Part shown: positions 9,802 through 18,374 of the stretch, piece after piece
How the letters are laid out: each line of letters starts with the position of its first letter
Numbering within the stretch: the stretch's first letter is position 1
The notes under the pieces: generated by a model
The model's input: only the letters and a program-made list of their open reading frames with translations
What the model was told of the DNA's origin: nothing
The model's database searches: none
Assembly (NCBI GenBank): GCA_002292285.1
Contig: DBBP01000008.1
Span: 186,001-250,000, forward strand
Reading direction: 5' to 3'
Source of the DNA: Proteobacteria bacterium UBA981
GTDB taxonomy: Bacteria; Pseudomonadota; Gammaproteobacteria; Ga0077536
DNA length: 64,000 nucleotides
Program-made: the position numbers and the translations under genes

Positions 9802-10659
9802 ATGAATAAGCGTTTGACGTTGACCGCCTGGGTCCCAGTCGTATTCAGCATGATTTTTTTCGCAGCTGCTGCACATTGTGCGCCGACCCTCAAGGCAGTG
9901 CTGGACGCGCAGCCGGCCGAGGTGCAAGCGCGCTACGATGCCCGCCACCCCCAGCAAACGTTGGATTTTTTTGGCGTAAAACCGGGTATGACAGTCGTCG
10001 AGGCGTTTCCTGGCCGGGGCTGGTATTCAAAGATTCTGATTGCCGCATTGGGCACGGAAGGGCGCATGATTGGGGCCGACTACGCGTATGCGATGTATCC
10101 GATGTTCAATTTCTATGACGACGCCTATCTCGAAGCGAAGAAATCCTGGCAGCAAAGCTGGGTCGCCGATGCTGCAACGTGGGTGCCCTCCGGCGGAGCG
10201 CCGGTCGAAGCCTTCATCCTGGGCTCGATGCCGGCCACGCTCGATGGCCAAGTCGACGCGATACTGTTTGTGCGGGCTTTACACAATCTTGCGCGTTTCG
10301 AAGGTAACGGTGGCTACCTCACCACCGCGCTTGCGGAAGCACATCGTGCGCTGAAATCTGGCGGCGTGGTCGGTGTTGTGCAGCATCAGGCACCAGCAGA
10401 CGCGAGTGATGCATGGGCCGATGGCAGCAACGGTTATCTGAAGAAGGCATTTGTCATCGAGACCCTGACAGCGGCGGGTTTCGAACTGGTTGGTGAGAGC
10501 CCGGTGAATCTCAATGCGGCCGACCAGCCGACCGAAGACGACTTCGTGTGGCGTTTGCCGCCGAGTCTAGTGGGTGCCGGGGACGACGCCGAGAAACGCG
10601 CCCGCATGGAGACGGTCGGCGAATCCACTCGCATGACCCTGTTATTCCGCAAGCCCTGA
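9802..10659 (+). CDS. Exported class I methyltransferase-like protein (COG4798-like)
   Basis: 285 residues. The N terminus MNKRLTLTAWVPVVFSMIFF continuing to AAAAHCAP is a signal peptide, so the product should be periplasmic or a lipoprotein-like export. The mature domain begins with KAVLDAQPAEVQARYDARHP, then TLDFFGVKPGMTVVEAFPGRGWYSKIL, which aligns with SAM motif I but with FPGRG instead of D-x-G-x-G. It then has a short-chain-like Rossmann continuation (GVVGVVQHQAP). The family is annotated as predicted methyltransferase, but export and the altered motif make methylation with SAM doubtful. ATG at 9802 is chosen because the signal peptide begins there. Confidence 0.75.
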   Translation: MNKRLTLTAWVPVVFSMIFFAAAAHCAPTLKAVLDAQPAEVQARYDARHPQQTLDFFGVKPGMTVVEAFPGRGWYSKILIAALGTEGRMIGADYAYAMYPMFNFYDDAYLEAKKSWQQSWVADAATWVPSGGAPVEAFILGSMPATLDGQVDAILFVRALHNLARFEGNGGYLTTALAEAHRALKSGGVVGVVQHQAPADASDAWADGSNGYLKKAFVIETLTAAGFELVGESPVNLNAADQPTEDDFVWRLPPSLVGAGDDAEKRARMETVGESTRMTLLFRKP

Positions 10660-10969
10660 ACTGTCTGTCATAGAGTAAACACGTTCACGCGCTCCACATG
10701 TGAGTGCGTTAAAAGCTCGCCTACGAGGGTCGCAGACGTGTTGGCGACAACATGATCTGTGACCCCGCCAGCCGCCCCGCCGGTTGGCGCGATTACTTCG
10801 GTTGGTCACCTGGCCCACGCTCGCCGGCACCAGTCGGTAAGCGACTACACAATCACATGAAGAAAGATTACGTATTCGATTGCCTTTCGGAGTTTGATTC
10901 GTACGCCGCGATCTGTGCGAGATATGACCTCGATGACCCGAGTTCTTATCCACAGGCGAGCAGTCAGCC
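10660..10969. other. Intergenic stretch, no convincing gene
   Basis: About 310 bases between the methyltransferase-like gene and the convergent EttA gene. It contains a plus-strand frame from 10752 (ATG) to 10973, or from 10857 for a shorter version. That frame overlaps the EttA stop, has ordinary intergenic composition and resembles nothing I know. No clear terminator hairpin with a T-run was seen. Confidence 0.4.
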
Positions 10970-12643
10970 TTAGCGGGTGACGGGTTTGAACTTTATCCGG
11001 TGCGGCGCATCAACATCGCCGCCAACTCGTTTGCGACGATCGACCTCATAATCGGCATAGTTGCCGGGAAACCATTCAACGTGACTGTCGCCTTCGAACG
11101 CGAGCATATGCGTTGCGATTCGATCGAGGAACCAGCGATCGTGTGAAATCACGATGACGCAGCCGGGAAAGTTCAATAACGCTTCTTCAAGCGCGCGTAA
11201 GGTTTCGATGTCCAGATCGTTGGTGGGTTCATCCAGGAACAGCACATTGCCACCGCGCAGTAAAACCTTAGCCAGATGCACGCGATTGCGTTCGCCCCCA
11301 GATAACTGACCAATTCGTTTTTGCTGATCCTGTCCTTTGAAATTGAATCGTCCGCAATAGGCGCGTGATTGCAGTTCGTGTTCTCCGATAATGAGAATGT
11401 CGGAACCGCCGGAAATTTCTTCCCATACCGTTTTGCTGTCGTCTAGGGCATCGCGACTTTGATCGACATACGCGAAATCGACGGTATGTCCGATTTTGAC
11501 GGACCCTTCGTCCGGTTCTTCCTGACCAGTCAGCATCTTGAACAACGTCGTTTTGCCGGCACCATTGGCCCCGACAACGCCGACGATACCACCGGGCGGT
11601 AATGTGAACGTCAGGTCCTCCATTAACATGCGATCGCCAAAAGCCTTCGTCAGCTCAGTGGCCTCGATGACAATATCTCCGAGGCGAGGACCAGGCGGGA
11701 TATAAATTTCGTTGGTCTCATTACGCTGTTGGAATTCTTTGGACTGCAATTCTTCGAAGCGCTGCAAACGCGCGCGGCTTTTGGTCTGACGTCCTCGCGC
11801 ACCCTGCCGTACCCACTCAAGTTCGGCCGAGACTGTTTTCTTATGGGCGGCTTCTTCGCGTTCTTCTTGCTGAAGGCGCGCATCTTTCTGCTGTAGCCAC
11901 GAGGAATAATTGCCTTCCCAGGGAATGCCATGGCCGCGATCCAGTTCGAGGATCCAGCCCGCCACGTTATCGAGGAAATAGCGGTCATGCGTTACCGCCA
12001 CAACAGTGCCGGGATAGTTCTCGAGATAGCGTTCCAGCCAGGCAACTGATTCGGCATCGAGATGGTTGGTCGGCTCATCGAGCAACAGCATCTCGGGCTC
12101 GGACAACAGCAAACGGCACAACGCGACCCGCCGACGTTCACCGCCGGATAGTGTGGTGACGTCTTCGTCCCAGCCGGGCAGCCGCAGCGCGTCAGCGGCA
12201 ATCTCGAGCTTGCGTTCAACCTCCCAGCCGCTGCAAGCGTCGATGGCGTTTTGCAATTGCCCCTGCTCTTCCAGCAGGGCATTCATTTCGTCGTCGTCCA
12301 TCGGTTCGGCGAACTTCATGCTGATTTCGTTAAACCGTTCGATCAACTTGATAGCCTCGCCCAAGCCTTCCTCAACATTGCCCCGTACGTCTTTATCCGG
12401 GTCGAGCTGCGGCTCCTGCGACAGGAAACCGATTCTCAGACCTTTTTGAGGCACGGCCTCGCCTTCAATATCGGTGTCGATGCCAGCCATGATGCGCAGC
12501 AGGGTCGATTTACCCGCACCGTTGAGTCCGAGCACGCCAATTTTCGCGCCGGGAAAGAAACTAAGGGAGACGTCGCGCAGGATCGCTTTTTTGGGTGGCA
12601 CAATTTTGCTCACCCGTTGCATCTGGAATACGTATTGAGCCAT
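10970..12643 (-). CDS. ettA: Energy-dependent translational throttle protein EttA (ABC-F ATPase)
   Basis: 557 residues, typical for EttA. Two ABC ATPase cassettes are present. The first has GLNGAGKST (Walker A), LSGGERRR and LLLDEPTNHLDA; the second has GANGAGKTT, LSGGERNR and LFLDEPTNDLDIETL. An arm insertion in domain 1 and the charged PtIM linker with WVRQGARGRQTKSRARLQRF separate them, and there are no transmembrane segments. EttA binds the ribosomal E site and gates entry into elongation according to ATP/ADP. The gene stands alone with its own start, facing away from the PQQ dehydrogenase's 3' end. Confidence 0.95.
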   Translation of the reverse strand: MAQYVFQMQRVSKIVPPKKAILRDVSLSFFPGAKIGVLGLNGAGKSTLLRIMAGIDTDIEGEAVPQKGLRIGFLSQEPQLDPDKDVRGNVEEGLGEAIKLIERFNEISMKFAEPMDDDEMNALLEEQGQLQNAIDACSGWEVERKLEIAADALRLPGWDEDVTTLSGGERRRVALCRLLLSEPEMLLLDEPTNHLDAESVAWLERYLENYPGTVVAVTHDRYFLDNVAGWILELDRGHGIPWEGNYSSWLQQKDARLQQEEREEAAHKKTVSAELEWVRQGARGRQTKSRARLQRFEELQSKEFQQRNETNEIYIPPGPRLGDIVIEATELTKAFGDRMLMEDLTFTLPPGGIVGVVGANGAGKTTLFKMLTGQEEPDEGSVKIGHTVDFAYVDQSRDALDDSKTVWEEISGGSDILIIGEHELQSRAYCGRFNFKGQDQQKRIGQLSGGERNRVHLAKVLLRGGNVLFLDEPTNDLDIETLRALEEALLNFPGCVIVISHDRWFLDRIATHMLAFEGDSHVEWFPGNYADYEVDRRKRVGGDVDAPHRIKFKPVTR

Positions 12644-12728
12644 TCAGGATCTCTTGGTCGGGGCCGTGTGCTCGTCCACCGCGTCAGCAGTGTTGGCGAT
12701 GTGGGACATCGCGGCGGCCGGAATTCAG

Positions 12729-12752
12729 GGCGCCGGCAGGATTGCCGGCGCC
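12729..12752. repeat. Perfect 10-bp inverted repeat (GC-rich hairpin)
   Basis: GGCGCCGGCA, a GGAT loop, then TGCCGGCGCC. It lies just downstream of the PQQ dehydrogenase stop on the minus strand and upstream of ettA. Neither side has a T-run, so it is not a standard intrinsic terminator; it may stabilise the 3' end of the dehydrogenase transcript. Confidence 0.55.
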
Positions 12753-12768
12753 GCGCGGATTATAGCGC

Positions 12769-14871
12769 TCAGGGTTGCGCCTGACTCACCTTTTTTAACG
12801 GATTGGCAGCCCCTTTACGGGCCATCTTGCGGATATAGTGGAGCAAGCCGTCTATCTCACGGTCGCCGAAATCCTTAAACCTCGGCATGCCGTTGGCGAA
12901 TTTGGCACCATTGACCACCACTTCGCGAAACGCATCGCGCGATAGCGCGATAGGCGATTCGCGCAGATCAGGCGCGCCACCGCCCGAGACGACACCACCG
13001 CCGTGGCACAGGAAACACGATTCAGCGAACAGTGCTTGTCCGTAACTGGCCTGCTCGTCGTCAATCTTGAAGTCAGGCAGGTCAACGGGCTGCGCATAGG
13101 CCGGTGGTGGCGAGCTTGGGATCGGCTTGGCACTGTCGAGTGCGAAAGTGTACAGGCGTCGCGGATGGACTTTGTACTTCCAGCCGTGTTGAGCAGCCAG
13201 CGAGCCGGAGATCAGCCCGGCTCCGCCCCAACCGACCAGTAACGACACGTACTGTTTCCCGTCAATTGAATAGGTCACCGGCGGCGCGGAAATACCGAGT
13301 CCGAGCTGTGTCGACCAGAGTTTCTTGCCGGTTTCGGTGTGATAGGCGGCAAACTCGCCATCGGCACGGCCCTGAAAAACCAGGTTGCCGGCGGTGGTCA
13401 TCGTGCCAGGATTCCACAATGGCGGCAGCTCGTGCTCCCACACTTTCTCGTGCTTGAGCGGATCCCATGCCATCAGGAAAGCGACGCCATAATCCGGCGC
13501 CGTGTCTTCGGTACCGAATTCCACGCCAACGCTGGCGCGAAAGTGCGGTGATTCCCAGGCTTTCAGATCGATGCCGGAATCCTTGAACACGGCTGGCATC
13601 TCGATGGTCGGGATATAAACCAAGCCGGTTTTAGGGTTGTACGACATCGCGTGCCATGAATGGGTTCCGTATGGGCTTGGCCAGACCGTTTCTTCGCCGT
13701 CTTCATAACGGGAGCCGGCGATTTCCACCGGCCGCCCGGTCTTCAAATCAACGTGTGATGCCCAGGTGACTTTGCCAATTTTCTCCGCCGACAACAGCTC
13801 GCCGTTCTCACGATTCAGTACGTAAAAAAAGCCGTTCTTCGGTGCATGCATCAACGCTTTGACCTGCTGCTCACCAAACTTCAGATCGGCCAGCACGATG
13901 TCCATGTTGGAGTTGTAGTCCCAGGTCTCGCCGGGCACCGTTTGGTAGTGCCATTTATACGCACCCGTATCTGCATCGAGCGCCACAATGGAACATAAAA
14001 ACAGGTTGTCACCGCCGCCCGGCGAGCGAATTTTCCGGTTCCAGGGGGAGCCGTTACCGGTGCCGACCAGGACTTGATTGAATTCCGGGTCGTAGGTGAT
14101 GCCATTCCAGGTATTGCCGCCGCCGCCGTGTTTCCACCACTCTCCGGTCCAGGTTTTCGCAGCCATCTCCATGGCCGCATTTTCGAACCCGTCTGCTGGA
14201 TTACCCGGCACGACCCAGAAACGCCATTCCTGCTCACCCGTGTCCGCGTTATAGGCGGTGACATAGCCACGCGCGGCTTCCTGTTCAGTGCCGCCATTGC
14301 CGATGATGACCTTGCCTTTGAATACTTTAGGTGCACCGGTGATGTAATAGGCGCGCCGCGGATCGATGGTCATGGTTTCCCAGATACGCTCACCGGTTTT
14401 GGCGTCGAGGCCAATCAAGCGTCCATCAATGGTCGAGATGATGACCTTGCCGTTCCAGAATGCCGGACCTTTGTTCTGGTCCCACATGATGCGCAAACGG
14501 TCCCCGGCGTGCTTAACCGACTCGGGATCGTATTCCCACAACAGCTCGCCGGTTTTAGCGTTTACCGCCCGGGTTTTCGAGAAACTGCCGGTGAAATACA
14601 TGACCCCGTCAACGACTAGTGGCGTGGCGAGCAGCATGCGATCCTCTGGTAATTCGAGGACCCAATCGAGGCCAAGTCTGGCAATCGATTGATCGTTAAT
14701 CTGTTCAAGCGGACTGTAGCGCTGCTCGCTGTAATTGCGCCCGTAGGCCAACCAGTTGCTGCCGTCGCCGACCTCGGTGAGTGTTTTGTCGTTGACCACG
14801 GTTGCGGCGCCCGACGATTGCATCGCCACCGCTAACAAGCCTGCGCTGACCCAGCGAAATTTCAATTTCAT
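12769..14871 (-). CDS. PQQ-dependent dehydrogenase with C-terminal cytochrome c domain (quinohemoprotein)
   Basis: 700 residues: a signal peptide (MKLKFRWVSAGLLAVAMQSS), an eight-bladed PQQ propeller, and a C-terminal cytochrome c domain with CFLCH (residues 619-623) and a candidate axial Met near 662. PQQ/metal residues of the alcohol dehydrogenase family are present: Glu in GNGGTEQEAARGY (~196), Asn in GTGNGSPWNRK (~273) and catalytic Asp in GETWDYNSN (~318). Two departures stand out. The vicinal Cys-Cys pair of methanol/ethanol dehydrogenases is replaced by Ile-Met (~128-129). Position +2 after the catalytic Asp is Asn, not the Asp typical of lanthanide enzymes. It should oxidise an alcohol or aldehyde in the periplasm; substrate unknown. 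Confidence 0.92.
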   Translation of the reverse strand: MKLKFRWVSAGLLAVAMQSSGAATVVNDKTLTEVGDGSNWLAYGRNYSEQRYSPLEQINDQSIARLGLDWVLELPEDRMLLATPLVVDGVMYFTGSFSKTRAVNAKTGELLWEYDPESVKHAGDRLRIMWDQNKGPAFWNGKVIISTIDGRLIGLDAKTGERIWETMTIDPRRAYYITGAPKVFKGKVIIGNGGTEQEAARGYVTAYNADTGEQEWRFWVVPGNPADGFENAAMEMAAKTWTGEWWKHGGGGNTWNGITYDPEFNQVLVGTGNGSPWNRKIRSPGGGDNLFLCSIVALDADTGAYKWHYQTVPGETWDYNSNMDIVLADLKFGEQQVKALMHAPKNGFFYVLNRENGELLSAEKIGKVTWASHVDLKTGRPVEIAGSRYEDGEETVWPSPYGTHSWHAMSYNPKTGLVYIPTIEMPAVFKDSGIDLKAWESPHFRASVGVEFGTEDTAPDYGVAFLMAWDPLKHEKVWEHELPPLWNPGTMTTAGNLVFQGRADGEFAAYHTETGKKLWSTQLGLGISAPPVTYSIDGKQYVSLLVGWGGAGLISGSLAAQHGWKYKVHPRRLYTFALDSAKPIPSSPPPAYAQPVDLPDFKIDDEQASYGQALFAESCFLCHGGGVVSGGGAPDLRESPIALSRDAFREVVVNGAKFANGMPRFKDFGDREIDGLLHYIRKMARKGAANPLKKVSQAQP

Positions 14872-15055
14872 CGATTAGTTCTCCCCAGAATCATCGTTGT
14901 CCAATCGCCAGCCAGTACGGCCGGTGCACGGACCATGAACTATGATTCTAATGCAATCGAGATGCTCTCAGGAAAAATCGAGATGAGTGGTCACATCTAC
15001 ACAATGATTGGAGTCACCAAGCTCTCAAAGAGGTCGCTAAAACCTGCCGTGGGCC
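14872..15055. promoter_or_regulatory. Divergent intergenic region of the PQQ dehydrogenase
   Basis: 184 bases between the minus-strand dehydrogenase and the plus-strand DUF364-like gene must hold the dehydrogenase promoter. I see no operator palindrome that I would defend. Confidence 0.35.
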
Positions 15056-15949
15056 GTGCGAGTGGTTGATTCATCCTCGGGCACGGCGGTTCCTCGCGAC
15101 ATCGATTTCGGCGCGAAACTGCTGGCGCGCTGCGCGGCAGCGCTCGAGGTCCTCGGACCACTTCGGATCAGCGAGGTCTGTTTGCCAGAACCGAACCCCG
15201 CGCCCGACCGTGACGCAGAATTTGGACTGTTGACGTTAGACCACAGGGCATCAGGTCTTTACTACGCATGGCTGGACGGCGAGCAAGCGAATCTAGCGCA
15301 GCGATTCAGGGCGCCGGAGCTCACGGGTCGTTTAGCGATCGAGATTGCGAATTTGATTGAGCGAGACTCAGACGCCGATCGTTCACTGGCCATGGCTGCT
15401 ATCAACGCCATTACAAGTGCGTTGTACGCCAGGGCGGGCTACCGGCCAGAAGATGCCAATAATTCCTTCGCCGGGATGACCCTCCAGGCTGGCGATCGCC
15501 TGGGCATGATTGGTTACTTTCCGCCCCTGGTTCGGCGCGCACGCGCTTTGAATATTGATGTCTTTGTGGTCGAACGTAAGGCTCGCATGGCGGCCGAGGC
15601 GCCCGGGGTGGTCATCTCACTCGATCCGGCTGTGCTCGTGGGGTGCAACAAAGTCATCTGCACGGGTGCCACGCTGCTGAACAATAGTCTTGGACGAATG
15701 CTGACCCACTGCGACGGGGCGGCTGAGATCGGCCTCGTCGGTCCGACTGTCGGTTGTTTCCCGGACGATTTTTTCGCCGCCGGCGTCGCCGTTGCAGCCG
15801 GTAGCGCAGTTCACGACAGCGCCAGGGCCGCAAGGGCTGTTGCAGCAGGATTAGGGTTAGGCGACCAGCTGCGCCGTACGATGATAAGGCCCGAAAGCTA
15901 CCCCGGGTTCGAAACGCTCATCAAACGGGCGGTCGCAGCGGCCCACTAG
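15056..15949 (+). CDS. DUF364-like protein (putative heavy-metal chelation / Rossmann-like domain)
   Basis: 297 residues from GTG at 15056 (GTG at 15062 is equally possible). The N-terminal half has an adenosyl-binding-like segment (SLAMAAINAITSALYARAG). The C-terminal half contains RLGMIGYFPPLVRRARALNI, a short acidic strand, and CNKVICTGATLLNNSLGRML followed by a conserved Cys-Asp (THCDGA). This order matches PF04016/DUF364 proteins, some of which are linked to metal or chelator metabolism. The function is not established; family assignment is from motif order, not a search. Confidence 0.7.
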   Translation: MRVVDSSSGTAVPRDIDFGAKLLARCAAALEVLGPLRISEVCLPEPNPAPDRDAEFGLLTLDHRASGLYYAWLDGEQANLAQRFRAPELTGRLAIEIANLIERDSDADRSLAMAAINAITSALYARAGYRPEDANNSFAGMTLQAGDRLGMIGYFPPLVRRARALNIDVFVVERKARMAAEAPGVVISLDPAVLVGCNKVICTGATLLNNSLGRMLTHCDGAAEIGLVGPTVGCFPDDFFAAGVAVAAGSAVHDSARAARAVAAGLGLGDQLRRTMIRPESYPGFETLIKRAVAAAH

Positions 15950-15986
15950 TCAGCGTGACTGCATTGGCGATCTGAGCTGAGCGGCG

Positions 15987-16535
15987 TCAGCTCTGCGGCA
16001 CGAGACAAAAGCCCTGCCCAGCGACTTTCAACGGGGCATTGAACTTGCTGCGGAAATTTTCCATCGCGATTCCGGCAGTGAGTTCGACGATTTCTGCTTC
16101 ATTGAACTCTTGCCGCAAACGCGCGAACAACGCGTCGCTGACAGTCTCGCCCGTGATGGTCATGCATTCGCCATACTCGAGCACGAGTCTCTCGGTCGCG
16201 GTGTATACGTCGCTATCCCGCCAGTTTGCCAATGCCGCCACCTTGGCCTGTCCATTATCTGCTTCGATCGCACGGAACGAATTGATATCGACTCAGAACG
16301 GGCAGCCGTTCAACGTTGCTACGCGCACGTAAACCAGCGCCAGTAGCGGCGCGGGCAGGAGCGCCGAGATCTCGAAAGACGCATACAGTTGCTTCGCGGC
16401 CTGCAAGATTTCCGGGCAATGGGCCAATACTCTGGTTGGATTGAGCAAGTCGCCGAAAAGTTCACGTTCCTGGCTGAACGCCCGCTCCAGAATTGGATTG
16501 CCGTTGTCGGCAGTGATCTCAGTTACTCTTGGCAT
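15987..16535 (-). CDS. Carboxymuconolactone decarboxylase/AhpD-like protein with in-frame TGA (candidate selenoprotein, CxxU)
   Basis: Two open segments (16535-16296 and 16292-15987) are in the same frame and separated only by TGA at 16295-16293. Read through, they give one 182-residue CMD-fold protein: MPRVTEITADNGN at the start, VYVRVATLNGCPF, TGA at residue 81, VDINSFRAIEADNGQAK, then ALANWRDSDVYTATERLVLEYGECMT. AhpD-like enzymes have Cys-x-x-Cys followed by V/I-D, and the TGA stands exactly at the second Cys, giving Cys78-Pro-Phe-[TGA]81. Downstream sequence remains strongly family-like, which argues against simple decay. The usual His after the motif is Asn. AhpD-like proteins are, from memory, a known bacterial selenoprotein family in marine metagenomes. 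Expected role: thiol/selenol peroxide or disulfide chemistry. Start MPRV at 16535 is chosen by family resemblance. Alternative: a TGC/TGT-to-TGA nonsense mutation or sequencing error. Confidence 0.75.
16263..16295 (-). promoter_or_regulatory. Candidate bacterial SECIS region after the TGA codon
   Basis: Directly 3' of the TGA on the mRNA, UUCG (nt 12-15 after UGA) can pair with CGAA (nt 27-30), enclosing an 11-nt loop that contains G-U at nt 20-21. Alternatively UCGAU (nt 2-6) pairs with AUCGA (nt 25-29). Bacterial SECIS elements sit in this position and need a G in the apical loop about 16-37 nt downstream. The pairing was done by eye; no folding energy was computed. Confidence 0.4.
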
Positions 16536-16666
16536 GCAGCGTAAACCCCTGTTTAGTACAGTCTCATCATACTGCGCACTCACCGGCGCAGCTCACCGGC
16601 CAGCGGGCCAGTGAGCGAACACCGCATCCGCTAGAATGGCGGCTTCCTTCAGCCGCTGGCATCCGT

Positions 16667-18304
16667 ATGAGTAGTCAACCTCAGCAACAACCGATTGGTT
16701 TGAGCGAACTTACATTCGATAACCGTTTCGTCGCCGAGCTGCCCGCCGACCCTCAGCCAACGAACGAGCGCCGCCAAATTACCGACGCGTGTTATTCGCA
16801 CGTTCTGCCGGCGACTGTGGCAGCACCGACCCTCGTCGCTTACGCCCGGGAAGTTGCCGAGTTACTCGACCTCGACGAGGCGGATTGCGAAAGCTCTGAG
16901 TTCGCGCAAATTTTTACCGGTAATCAGCAACTTCCTGGCATGCACCCCTATGCGACCTGCTACGGCGGTCATCAATTCGGCAATTGGGCCGGGCAACTGG
17001 GCGACGGGCGCGCTATCAATCTTGGCGAAGTGGTTAACCGCAGCGGTCAGCGCTGGGCGTTGCAGCTCAAGGGCGCTGGGCCGACGCCTTACTCTCGCAC
17101 TGCCGACGGCCTGGCTGTGCTGCGCTCCTCACTGCGCGAGTTCCTGTGCAGCGAGGCCATGTATCACCTTGGCGTCCCTACCACGCGCGCGCTCAGTCTT
17201 ACCCTGACTGGCGAGCAGGTTCTGCGCGACATGTTTTACGACGGTAATGCACGCCACGAGCCAGGCGCAGTTGTGTGTCGTGTGGCTCCCTCTTTCACTC
17301 GATTCGGACACTTCCAGATGCTTGCAGCCCGAGGCGAAACGGACTTGTTGAGGCAATTCCTCGAATACACCATGCGTACCGATTTCAGTGGTTTTGAGCT
17401 GGCCGAAGACGCGTCCGATAGCGAGCGTAAAGCAGCCTACTGCGCGTGGTTTGCACATGTGTGTGAACTCACCGCAGATATGGTCATCGGGTGGATGCGC
17501 GTCGGTTTTGTACACGGCGTGATGAACACCGACAACATGTCGGTACTCGGACTGACTATCGACTACGGACCGTATGGGTGGTTGGAAAATTACGATCCGG
17601 ACTGGACACCGAATACCACCGACGCGCAAGGTCGCCGCTATCGCTTTGGACAGCAGCCGCATATCGCAATGTGGAATCTCGTCCAGCTTGCGAACGCGAT
17701 TTATCCGCTGGTGGAAGATACGGCGCCGTTTGAACAAGCGCTGGATGGCTATGGGCATCGCTACGAGTCCGGTTGGGCTGACATGGTCACCAGCAAGCTT
17801 GGCTTGCGCGCGTTTGAAGGTGACGCAGATAAAGCGCTGGCCGACGATTTGTTTACTTTGCTCGCCAGCGTGGAAACGGATATGACCATTTTCTTTCGCC
17901 AGCTGGGTGAATTTGATATCGCAAATTACCGCGCTGCCGCAGGCGAAGTTCCCAGCGCGTTGCGCCCGGCTTACTACGTCGAGACCCAACTCGATGACGA
18001 CTTTTGTAGTCGCTTGCAGGGCTGGCTGTCACGCTATCAGGCACGCGTCCAACGGGACGGCCAGTCTCACACGCAACGCTGTATCCAGATGCATGCTGTT
18101 AACCCGCGCTACGTTTTACGCAACTACATCGCGCAACTTGCCATCGACGAAGCTGAAAACGGAGATTTCAGTCGGGTTGCTGAGCTACTGGACGTGCTGC
18201 GGCGCCCCTATGATGACCAGCCAGAGCACGATCAGTACTACGCCCTGCGACCGGATTGGGCCCGCCAACGCGCAGGCTGTTCGATGCTCTCGTGTAGCTC
18301 TTGA
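16667..18304 (+). CDS. selO: Protein adenylyltransferase SelO (YdiU/UPF0061 pseudokinase)
   Basis: 545 residues. SelO blocks are clear: GNWAGQLGDGRAINLGEVVN, LQLKGAGPTPYSRTADGLAVLRSS with REFLCSEAMYHLGVPTTRAL after it, VHGVMNTDNMSVLGLTIDYG (DFG-like metal site) and GWLENYDPDWTPNTTD. SelO flips ATP and AMPylates proteins, influencing redox homeostasis. The C terminus ends SCSS, with Cys two residues from the end, exactly where animal SELENOO has selenocysteine. ATG at 16667 is chosen because the upstream 46 codons look unrelated to the family. The gene is divergent from the TGA-containing CMD gene, sharing a 131-base intergenic region. Longer than E. coli YdiU (about 480). Confidence 0.93.
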   Translation: MSSQPQQQPIGLSELTFDNRFVAELPADPQPTNERRQITDACYSHVLPATVAAPTLVAYAREVAELLDLDEADCESSEFAQIFTGNQQLPGMHPYATCYGGHQFGNWAGQLGDGRAINLGEVVNRSGQRWALQLKGAGPTPYSRTADGLAVLRSSLREFLCSEAMYHLGVPTTRALSLTLTGEQVLRDMFYDGNARHEPGAVVCRVAPSFTRFGHFQMLAARGETDLLRQFLEYTMRTDFSGFELAEDASDSERKAAYCAWFAHVCELTADMVIGWMRVGFVHGVMNTDNMSVLGLTIDYGPYGWLENYDPDWTPNTTDAQGRRYRFGQQPHIAMWNLVQLANAIYPLVEDTAPFEQALDGYGHRYESGWADMVTSKLGLRAFEGDADKALADDLFTLLASVETDMTIFFRQLGEFDIANYRAAAGEVPSALRPAYYVETQLDDDFCSRLQGWLSRYQARVQRDGQSHTQRCIQMHAVNPRYVLRNYIAQLAIDEAENGDFSRVAELLDVLRRPYDDQPEHDQYYALRPDWARQRAGCSMLSCSS

Positions 18305-18374
18305 ATAGACGCGCCCTGGGCAGCCCACTTTGGGTGTGCCATCTGCAGCAACTGAGCGGTTTCCACATGCGGCT

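Noticed and set aside
10752..10973. Small plus-strand frame (73 codons) between the methyltransferase-like gene and EttA
   Set aside because: No family resemblance, unclear start, and it overlaps the EttA stop; treated as intergenic.
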